Below, piece after piece: positions 51,747 through 58,484 of a stretch of 64,000 bases of DNA. The translations under genes and the position numbers were made by a program. The DNA lies in contig JACPEA010000008.1 of the NCBI GenBank assembly GCA_016183765.1, forward strand, positions 36,962 through 100,961, in the 5' to 3' direction. Below the pieces are notes generated by a model that saw only the letters and a list, made by a program, of their open reading frames with translations, searched no databases and was not told the DNA's origin. The stretch comes from Bacteroidota bacterium (GTDB lineage: Bacteria; Bacteroidota; Bacteroidia; Chitinophagales; Chitinophagaceae). Position 1 is the stretch's first letter; each line of letters opens with the position of its first letter.

Positions 51747-53288
51747 TTACCACAGGTTTCGCTTACGGCTTCTGCCACCCAGTCCCAGTGCACCCAGTAA
51801 ACTGCGGGTGATCACACTGGCAGCAGTTCTTCCCACCTGCTTAACCACCGGGTTATCAAAAAAGCTTTCTTCCTTAGCTGTACGTTTTCCTGGCTGGGGT
51901 GTCTCAACAGCTTCAGTACGTTCGGCAGCTTCCTGTAATTTGGCATTGAGTATTTCGTAAGCGCTTTCACTGTCTATCTCTTTGGCATATTTGGAAGCCA
52001 GTTTACTGGCAGATACAAGCTTCTGAATTTCATCCTCCCCTAATACATCCATCCGGCTTCGGGGTGGACAAAGCAGGGTATGCACCAATGGCGTAGGTAT
52101 CCCTTTTTCGTTCAGCAGGGTTACCAGTGCTTCACCAATACCCATCTGTGTCAGCAACTCATCTGTTTGATAAAACTCCGTTTCCGGAAAATTCTCCGCC
52201 GCCTGTTTGATCGTTTTCCTGTCGGCGGCCGTAAAAGCCCGTAATGCATGCTGCACTTTTAAACCCAGCTGACTCAATATAGGCGCTGGTATATCCTGCG
52301 GATTCTGTGTACAGAAATAAATGCCCACTCCCTTTGAACGGATAAGTTTGATCACGGTCTCTATCTGTTGCATCAAAGCTTCCGTAGCTTCTTTGAATAT
52401 GAGATGCGCCTCATCGATAAAGAGGATCAGTTTGGGTTTGTCCAGGTCGCCCTCTTCCGGACAGGTAGCATACAACTCAGCCAGCAGCTGCAGCATGAAG
52501 GTAGAGAACAGTTTGGGCCTGTCCTGCATATCGGTGACACGGATAATATTGATCATACCTCTGCCGTCATCGCTGATGCGCATAAGGTCTTCCACTTCAA
52601 AACTTCTCTCACCAAAGAACACATCAGCACCCTGCTGTTGCAGTTCGATCACTTTACGCAGTATGGTTCCGGTTGAAGTGGTGGATATTTTACCATAGCT
52701 TTTTTCGATCTCCGCTTTCCCTTCGTTACCCACAAACTGCAGTACTTTGATGAAATCTTTCAGATCTAGCAAAGGCAGCTGGTTATCATCACAGTATTTG
52801 AAGATCATGGATACCAGCCCGGCCTGCGTATCGTTCAGCCCGAGTATCTTACTCAGCAATACCGGTCCGAACTCACTTACCGTTGCCCGCAAACGGATGC
52901 CTTTCTCATGGCTCAATGTCATCAGCTCGGTTGGAAAAGCAGCCGGTTGCCAGTCTGTCTGTATCAGTTGGCAACGTTCTTTGATCTTATCGTTCATGGT
53001 TCCACTGGCGGCAATACCGCTGAGATCACCTTTGATATCCATCAGCAATACCGGAACACTGTTATCACTCAGGTGTTCGCTCAGCATCTGCAGTGTCTTG
53101 GTTTTACCTGTACCCGTGGCACCGGCAATCAAACCATGACGGTTCAGCGTACGCAGGGGAAGAAACACATCTGCCCCGGTTACCACTTCACCGTTGAGCA
53201 TGGCGCTGCCTATTTTAACACGGTCTCCTTTGAATTGGTAACCGGTGGTCACGGCCTGTAAAAATTGAGCTGGGTCTTTCATAATCAA
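51747..53288 (-). CDS. HerA-like ATPase (DUF853)
   Basis: A 513-residue P-loop ATPase. The Walker A is GATGTGKTKTLQMLSEHLSD (around residue 35), Walker B is LILFIDEAHLIFKEATEALM, and FCTQNPQDIPAPILSQLGLK is typical of the HerA/FtsK-like DUF853 family. The C-terminal 60 residues (TPQPGKRTAKEESFF...) are variable. Members are putative DNA-translocating ATPases; no nuclease partner (NurA) is adjacent. Confidence 0.88.
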   Translation of the reverse strand: MIMKDPAQFLQAVTTGYQFKGDRVKIGSAMLNGEVVTGADVFLPLRTLNRHGLIAGATGTGKTKTLQMLSEHLSDNSVPVLLMDIKGDLSGIAASGTMNDKIKERCQLIQTDWQPAAFPTELMTLSHEKGIRLRATVSEFGPVLLSKILGLNDTQAGLVSMIFKYCDDNQLPLLDLKDFIKVLQFVGNEGKAEIEKSYGKISTTSTGTILRKVIELQQQGADVFFGERSFEVEDLMRISDDGRGMINIIRVTDMQDRPKLFSTFMLQLLAELYATCPEEGDLDKPKLILFIDEAHLIFKEATEALMQQIETVIKLIRSKGVGIYFCTQNPQDIPAPILSQLGLKVQHALRAFTAADRKTIKQAAENFPETEFYQTDELLTQMGIGEALVTLLNEKGIPTPLVHTLLCPPRSRMDVLGEDEIQKLVSASKLASKYAKEIDSESAYEILNAKLQEAAERTEAVETPQPGKRTAKEESFFDNPVVKQVGRTAASVITRSLLGALGLGGRSRKRNLW

Positions 53289-53386
53289 GGTTAATACACA
53301 AAATAACGAAAGAGGAAATGTTTATTATAAAATATTTTTTATCGTTTATCAATAAAAAATTATAGTATTACAATATAATTTTTGTT

Positions 53387-54019
53387 ATGAAACCAACCCT
53401 GTTTCATTTTGTGTCCAAATCTTTGGCTGAGCAGTTCCCTTTACTGCCGAGGCTTTGGCAAAATTTCATTGGACTGCTCCTTTTCTGTCTGATACTGATG
53501 ATCCTTGATTATTCAGGAGAACCCGGTATTACCATTAATGTAAAACCAACTGATACTTCTGCGTATGCAAACAAAGAAATAACCCCTTATCCAGGCGGAA
53601 CGGTTTACCTGCAAGGCCAGCTTAAGATTGCTAAACCGACACTTACGCAAGCGTTCCTGTTCCCGGGCCGATTTACCGGTATTGATCTGGTGACTTTGTT
53701 ATGTATATCTGCAGGATGTATCATTATGATCATTGCATTACCCAAACTTCAGCAACAACATCTTTTCAGAAAAGATATTTCAAGCATATTGCGTCTACTG
53801 GGTTTTCTGATCCTGTTTCATGGTGTGTTTTTTCTCTTCCGGACCATCTCCTACCTGCCGGGAGAAGTAGAGCGGTTAACCAATCACGCTTTTACCTGCA
53901 TCAGAAATTTCCCGCTGATCATCTGGATTGAATTGTATGCAGGTCTCATATTATTGGCTACAGCCAGCATATACAAAAAGGCAATGCAATTACAGGAAGA
54001 AAAAGATCTAACCATTTAA
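53387..54019 (+). CDS. DUF2975-family membrane protein
   Basis: A 210-residue protein with about four hydrophobic spans (residues about 28-44, 103-121, 137-156 and 178-196), a family pattern of DUF2975. Such proteins are usually encoded next to a small XRE-type HTH protein, as here: the next ATG is 1 bp after this stop codon. The role is unknown; a membrane sensor controlling the HTH partner is often supposed. The upstream region is very AT-rich. Confidence 0.82.
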   Translation: MKPTLFHFVSKSLAEQFPLLPRLWQNFIGLLLFCLILMILDYSGEPGITINVKPTDTSAYANKEITPYPGGTVYLQGQLKIAKPTLTQAFLFPGRFTGIDLVTLLCISAGCIIMIIALPKLQQQHLFRKDISSILRLLGFLILFHGVFFLFRTISYLPGEVERLTNHAFTCIRNFPLIIWIELYAGLILLATASIYKKAMQLQEEKDLTI

Positions 54020-54020
54020 G

Positions 54021-54254
54021 ATGCCCATAGTAGTTCATTTAGACGTAATGCTTGCAAGGCGCAAAATGAGTTTGACCGAACTAAGTGAACGGATAGGTAT
54101 TACCATTGCCAACATGAGTATCTTAAAAAGTGGCAAGGCCAAAGCTATTCGCTTTTCTACCCTGGAAGAGATCTGCAAGATACTGGAATGCCAGCCCGGG
54201 GATATCCTGGAATACATGGATCCCAAACAATATAAAAAGCTTTTCAATAAATAG
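54021..54254 (+). CDS. XRE/Cro-type helix-turn-helix regulator
   Basis: A 77-residue single-domain DNA-binding protein: MLARRKMSLTELSERIGITI (helices 1-2), ANMSILKSGKAKAIRFSTLE (recognition helix), then EICKILECQPGDILEYM. Full length for this small type. Its pairing with DUF2975 (1-bp gap) suggests they form one regulatory unit. Confidence 0.9.
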   Translation: MPIVVHLDVMLARRKMSLTELSERIGITIANMSILKSGKAKAIRFSTLEEICKILECQPGDILEYMDPKQYKKLFNK

Positions 54255-54293
54255 AAAGCGGTATTCACAAACTATTTCGTAGCCGTCTTACGA

Positions 54294-54686
54294 TTACAAA
54301 TCCTCTTCCCTCTCCAGCAACAAGATCGCACTTTGCGGTACAATAAAATATTTTTCGCCTTCATACATCACTTCCGTGGCGCCGCCCAGCAGAAAAATGG
54401 CCAGGTCGCCCTCGCGTGCCTGCAGGGGAACATATTTTACACGCTCTTCCTCCGAACGCCAGGGTTCATCATCTACCGGCAGGGGTATGGCATAACCAGG
54501 GCCTGTCCTGATCACATAACCCTGCTGTACTTTTTCCTTCTCCTGCACACCCGGTGGCAGGTACAGGCCACTGGCGGTCTGGGTATCTGCCTTTGAAGGA
54601 CGTATCAATACCCGATCACCAATGACGATCAGTTTCTTCAGTTTATTATCCGGCGTTAATAACATAATTCTTTCTTTGGTCAGCAC
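54294..54686 (-). CDS. GroES-like co-chaperone
   Basis: A 130-residue protein with a Cpn10 fold: KLIVIGDRVLIRPSKADTQT, ASGLYLPPGVQEKEKVQQGY, VIRTGPGY and the C-terminal YFIVPQSAILLLERE. It is longer than the usual 95-97 residues, with an insert around residues 65-85 (VDDEPWRSEEERVKYVPLQA). No GroEL gene is adjacent, so it may be a second, special co-chaperone and not the housekeeping one. Confidence 0.82.
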   Translation of the reverse strand: MLTKERIMLLTPDNKLKKLIVIGDRVLIRPSKADTQTASGLYLPPGVQEKEKVQQGYVIRTGPGYAIPLPVDDEPWRSEEERVKYVPLQAREGDLAIFLLGGATEVMYEGEKYFIVPQSAILLLEREEDL

Positions 54687-54708
54687 TAATTACAACACAA
54701 TGTAAGCG

Positions 54709-55007
54709 AATCTGGGCGAGCAACTGTTCCACGAAAAAATTCTTTTCTGGGATAGAAGGACTGGTTCACCGGAACAACGATCGCTCCTGCTTATTACCCA
54801 CCCCGATAAGATAGGATTACCCGTTAAAGAAGCTGTGCCAGGCTGAAAAAACAAGGTTTACTACGAAGTTTTTCTCCGGACATTCGGCGTAGCTCCCAAT
54901 GCCAAAAGGGTGGAACTGCCGCTCGGACTTACCCCACAGGAAAAAGCAGACCTGGCAGCTACCTGAAAAGCATTACGGATAAACGTTTCGGACGCCTGCT
55001 GAAATAA
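54709..55007 (+). pseudogene. Broken gene remnant, unknown family
   Basis: Between the GroES-like gene and the response regulator a frame with normal codon use reads NLGEQLFHEKILFWDRRTGS from 54709. It meets a TGA at 54844-54846 and continues in the same frame (KVYYEVFLRTFGVAPNAKRV). It reaches another TGA at 54964-54966, and after a frame change at about 54960 ends YLKSITDKRFGRLLK with TAA at 55005-55007. The two stops and one shift look like decay of a real coding region. The family is not recognised. Confidence 0.5.
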
Positions 55008-55146
55008 AACGGGCCGATCGGTTCATGGCTGTGCAGAAATGTTTAACTTTTCATTCAGAATACTGGTCGTTTTAACAAAAGATTGCGTCAAGCGCAAGTG
55101 AATTCGCTTTGTTTTATCTTTATTTCACGTTAAATAATTGATTACC

Positions 55147-55842
55147 ATGGAAGACAGAAAGAATAAAATACTGTTATGCGAAGATGATACCAACCTGGGT
55201 ATGGTGTTAAAGAACTACCTGGAGCTGAATGAATACGATGTTACCCTGGAAAGGGATGGCCGTTTGGGTCTTGCCGCTTTCCAGCGCGAGAAATTTGATA
55301 TCTGCCTGCTCGATGTGATGATGCCGAATATGGATGGTTTTACCCTGGCAGAAGAAATACGCGATGTAGACCCTGATATTCCGCTGTTCTTTCTCAGCGC
55401 CAAAACCATGAAGGATGATATCATCCAGGGTTATAAACTGGGTGCGGATGACTATATCACCAAACCCTTCGATAGTGAAGTACTCCTGTTAAAGATCAAA
55501 GCCATCCTGAAACGGAATGAGGAAGAGAACCGCGTTAGCGATAACGTGGAATTCGATCTGGGTAAGTACCATTTCAATCCCAAACTGCGCGAGCTGAAAC
55601 ACGATGGTATTACACAGACCCTTTCGCCCAAAGAGAATGAGCTGCTGAAAATGCTGGCCGAGCACAAGAACGACCTGCTTCCCCGCGAACGCGCCCTGAA
55701 AAAGATCTGGGGCAGCGATACGTATTTCAATGGCCGCAGCATGGATGTATATATTGCCAAACTGCGTAAATACCTGAAGGAAGACAGCAACATCGAGATC
55801 GTGAATATTCACGGCAACGGTTTCCGCCTTGTGGCTCCTTAA
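55147..55842 (+). CDS. OmpR-family response regulator
   Basis: A 231-residue regulator from the ATG at 55147 (a TTG 9 bp upstream is also in frame). The receiver domain shows LLCEDDTNLG (acidic pocket), ICLLDVMMPNMDGFTL (phospho-Asp), FLSAKTM (Ser/Thr) and YITKPFDSEVL (Lys). The winged-helix output domain has LSPKENELLKMLAEHKNDLL and NGRSMDVYIAKLRKYLKEDS. It resembles the RprY type of Bacteroidetes. No histidine kinase lies beside it; the kinase at 32562 is far away. A terminator follows. Confidence 0.93.
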   Translation: MEDRKNKILLCEDDTNLGMVLKNYLELNEYDVTLERDGRLGLAAFQREKFDICLLDVMMPNMDGFTLAEEIRDVDPDIPLFFLSAKTMKDDIIQGYKLGADDYITKPFDSEVLLLKIKAILKRNEEENRVSDNVEFDLGKYHFNPKLRELKHDGITQTLSPKENELLKMLAEHKNDLLPRERALKKIWGSDTYFNGRSMDVYIAKLRKYLKEDSNIEIVNIHGNGFRLVAP

Positions 55843-55865
55843 CCGGTTCTGAAATAATAATAATC

Positions 55866-55895
55866 AATGCCTCACAATCCGTGGGGCATTTTTTT
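55866..55895 (+). terminator. Terminator after the response regulator gene
   Basis: A 10-bp stem with one G-T pair (55866-55875 with 55881-55890) and a T-run. It touches the stop of the convergent ruvB gene. Confidence 0.82.
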
Positions 55896-56925
55896 AGCTG
55901 AACAGGTTGGGCTGGTTACCTGTTAACGGAGAACGTCCCAGGTGTTCATAGGCTTTGGCAGTCACTTCGCGGCCACGGGGGGTGCGTTGTAAAAATCCTT
56001 CCTGTATCAGGAAGGGTTCATATACTTCTTCCAGTGTACCTGCTTCTTCACCAACAGCCGTGGCGATCGTGGTTAAGCCAACGGGGCCGCCCTTGAACTT
56101 ATCGATAATGGCTGCCAGTATCCGGTTATCCATTTCATCCAGCCCGTGTTCATCTACATTCAGCGCTTTCAGTGCGTGCTGGGTAATACCTAGATCAATT
56201 TTACCATCATTCAGCACCTGTGCAAAATCACGAACCCTGCGCAACAGGCTGTTGGCAATACGCGGTGTGCCACGACTACGGCGCGAGATCTCAAAAGCTG
56301 CATCGGTGGTGATTTTTGTCTGCAGGATAACGGCACTTCTCTCAATGATCTTCTTCAGCGTATCTGCCTGGTAATATTCCAGCCTGGATTTGATACCGAA
56401 ACGCGACAGCAGCGGTGCCGTAAGCAGTCCGCTTCGGGTGGTGGCTCCCACCAATGTGAACGGGTTCAGGTTGATCTGTACGCTGCGCGCATTGGGACCG
56501 CTGTCGATCATGATATCGATCCGGAAATCTTCCATGGCGGCATACAGGTATTCTTCCACCACCGTACTTAACCGGTGTATCTCATCAATGAACAATACAT
56601 CATTGGGTTGCAGGTTGGTAAGCAGTCCTGCCAGGTCGCCGGGTTTTTCGATCACGGGTCCGGAAGTTTCCTTGATGTTCACGCCCAATTCATTGGCCAC
56701 AATGCGGCTCAATGTGGTCTTTCCCAGGCCGGGCGGGCCATGAAACAGGATATGATCCAATGCTTCACCCCTGATCTTGGCAGCTTTGATAAATATGACC
56801 AGGTTCTCGATCAGCTGTGGCTGGCCGGAGAAATCATCGATCTCTTTGGGGCGTATCGTATTCTCAAACTCCTTATCCGCAGAACTCAGGTTAGAGGGAT
56901 CCGTATTCAGGTTGCTGTTGGCCAT
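55894..56925 (-). CDS. ruvB: Holliday junction branch-migration ATPase RuvB
   Basis: A 343-residue AAA+ motor of standard length: [40 protein letters not shown] (Walker A), [20 protein letters not shown] (Walker B), [20 protein letters not shown] and a winged-helix end ([20 protein letters not shown]). It drives branch migration with RuvA, which is not in the window. Confidence 0.97.
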   Translation of the reverse strand: MANSNLNTDPSNLSSADKEFENTIRPKEIDDFSGQPQLIENLVIFIKAAKIRGEALDHILFHGPPGLGKTTLSRIVANELGVNIKETSGPVIEKPGDLAGLLTNLQPNDVLFIDEIHRLSTVVEEYLYAAMEDFRIDIMIDSGPNARSVQINLNPFTLVGATTRSGLLTAPLLSRFGIKSRLEYYQADTLKKIIERSAVILQTKITTDAAFEISRRSRGTPRIANSLLRRVRDFAQVLNDGKIDLGITQHALKALNVDEHGLDEMDNRILAAIIDKFKGGPVGLTTIATAVGEEAGTLEEVYEPFLIQEGFLQRTPRGREVTAKAYEHLGRSPLTGNQPNLFS

Positions 56926-57041
56926 AGAACTTCAAAACTACAAAATCCGGCAGAGCTTACGAATTCTTAGCCATCCGCCTTGATTTTATGATCCCGTCCT
57001 GATCGCCAGAAAAACAATGGCCGGTTTCCGTAATTTTAACC

Positions 57042-57332
57042 ATGCATTACACCGATTTTCTTCATGCAGTATCAGCAGGGCAACTTCCCGAAGGGATCAG
57101 CGTGCAGCTGCAAAGTTTATGGTATGATGCCAGGGGCGACTGGCACAAGGCCCACGACCTGGTCAACGATCTGAACGATCCTTCTTCGGCGTATATCCAT
57201 GCTTACCTGCACCGAAAAGAAGGCGACCAGGGCAATGCCCGTTACTGGTACAGCAGGGCCGGTAAAGCACCCTGCAGCCTGCCTCTTACAGATGAATGGG
57301 AGATATTGGTGAAATTATATGGAGCCGGCTGA
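57042..57332 (+). CDS. Conserved hypothetical, 96 residues
   Basis: A small soluble protein. LQSLWYDARGDWHKAHDLVN and YLHRKEGDQGNARYWYSRAG look like two TPR/Sel1-like helical repeats. I recognise this as a conserved short protein without known function. It is divergent from ruvB and convergent with the M23 gene, 20 bp away. Confidence 0.78.
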   Translation: MHYTDFLHAVSAGQLPEGISVQLQSLWYDARGDWHKAHDLVNDLNDPSSAYIHAYLHRKEGDQGNARYWYSRAGKAPCSLPLTDEWEILVKLYGAG

Positions 57333-57352
57333 AGTCAATTGGCCTCTTACCA

Positions 57353-58054
57353 TTACTTCGCGGGAAAAGCAAAACGCAGCATATCCAGTATCAGGTCTGG
57401 ATCGGGGCTGTTAGCAAGATAGTTTTCCCTTTCGCTGAACTTACACACGCCGGGATAATCACCTGTATTCTCGCCCATTTCTACCATCAGCTGAAAATGC
57501 AGGTGTGGCGGCCAATGGCCATTCTCTGCAGGTTCCCCAAAATGAGCGATCAACTCGCCCGCACGGATATTTTTGCCTTCGGTCAACCCATCCAGGTCCT
57601 GAACAGATAAATGTCCGTACAGTGTGTGAAACAGGTAATCCTCCAAACGGTGCTGCAAGATGATAGTGGCGCCATAATCGCCGAACCGGTCATTGAAGGC
57701 GAAACTGTGCACCCGGCCATCCATCGGCGCATATACGGCTGTTCCCGCTTTACCCCAGATATCAATACCCAGGTGTAAGCGCCGCGGTTCCTCGCCGGTT
57801 GGTGCATCAAACACTTTGCTTCTGCTGTAAACGGCACGGTGCTCATTGTACCCGCCAATGCCATAGCGCGCAGCTGCCATTTCCAGTTGCTTTGAAACAT
57901 AAGCAGAGAATATAGCCGTATCTTCTACTACCTGTGCAGTAAGATCGGTATTGGTCTCAGTAAAATCCAGTAATACTAATCGGTCATTTACCGGATCAAA
58001 TGGAACAACAGGAGAAAAATCCGGCTGATATTGTTGAAGCAATTGTGATAACAT
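57353..58054 (-). CDS. M23-family metallopeptidase-like protein
   Basis: A 233-residue protein with a LytM/M23 domain. HLGIDIWGKAGTAVYAPMDG supplies the first zinc His and Asp, LFHTLYGHLSVQDL follows, and WPPHLHFQLMV carries the HxH. M23 enzymes cut peptide bridges of peptidoglycan. No signal peptide is visible, which is unusual, because the substrate is outside the cytoplasm. Confidence 0.86.
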   Translation of the reverse strand: MLSQLLQQYQPDFSPVVPFDPVNDRLVLLDFTETNTDLTAQVVEDTAIFSAYVSKQLEMAAARYGIGGYNEHRAVYSRSKVFDAPTGEEPRRLHLGIDIWGKAGTAVYAPMDGRVHSFAFNDRFGDYGATIILQHRLEDYLFHTLYGHLSVQDLDGLTEGKNIRAGELIAHFGEPAENGHWPPHLHFQLMVEMGENTGDYPGVCKFSERENYLANSPDPDLILDMLRFAFPAK

Positions 58055-58102
58055 GCCATAAAGTTAGTACCGCAGCGGCAAGAATAATATCCGGGTTTCA
58101 AT

Positions 58103-58134
58103 AACCGCTTTGGGAAAGGTTTCCCAAAGCGGTT
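58103..58134 (-). terminator. Strong terminator after the 58146 gene
   Basis: A perfect 15-bp stem (58103-58117 with 58120-58134) with a 2-nt loop, T-rich on the minus-strand side. Confidence 0.9.
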
Positions 58135-58145
58135 GTGTTATTTTA

Positions 58146-58427
58146 TTACTGGAAACTGGCCTGTTTGCTACCCCTGCGGTCGATGACCAGTTTTTTGGTC
58201 CTGGCAGCAGGCGCGGACTCTTTGATGGCGGCCAGCTCAGCCTGTTGTGTACGATCAGATTCACGAAGTATCTTTACCTCGGCCTGTAACTGCCGGACCT
58301 GTTTTTCCATCAACTCCAGTCTGGCTTTCAGTTGTTGCTGCACAGAATCTCTGTTATCAGCTGCTTTGGCAATGTTCACAAAAAGAACCGCACACAGGAT
58401 ACCGATCAGTGTAGAATTTTTCTTCAT
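58146..58427 (-). CDS. Small exported coiled-coil protein
   Basis: A 93-residue protein from the ATG at 58427, with a signal peptide (MKKNSTLIGILCAVLFVNIA). The mature part SVQQQLKARLELMEKQVRQL continues as a coiled coil with regular Leu and Val positions, ending in a basic KLVIDRRGSKQASF. It is read after leuS, 55 bp downstream on the same strand. Function unknown. Confidence 0.75.
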   Translation of the reverse strand: MKKNSTLIGILCAVLFVNIAKAADNRDSVQQQLKARLELMEKQVRQLQAEVKILRESDRTQQAELAAIKESAPAARTKKLVIDRRGSKQASFQ

Positions 58428-58455
58428 TATACGGAGTTTTCGTTTGCTTTTGAAA

Positions 58456-58484
58456 AGTTCTAAACTTTCCAAAAGTTTAGAACT
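58456..58484 (-). terminator. Terminator at the 3' end of leuS
   Basis: A perfect 13-bp stem (58456-58468 with 58472-58484) overlaps the leuS stop codon at 58483-58485. Confidence 0.8.
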
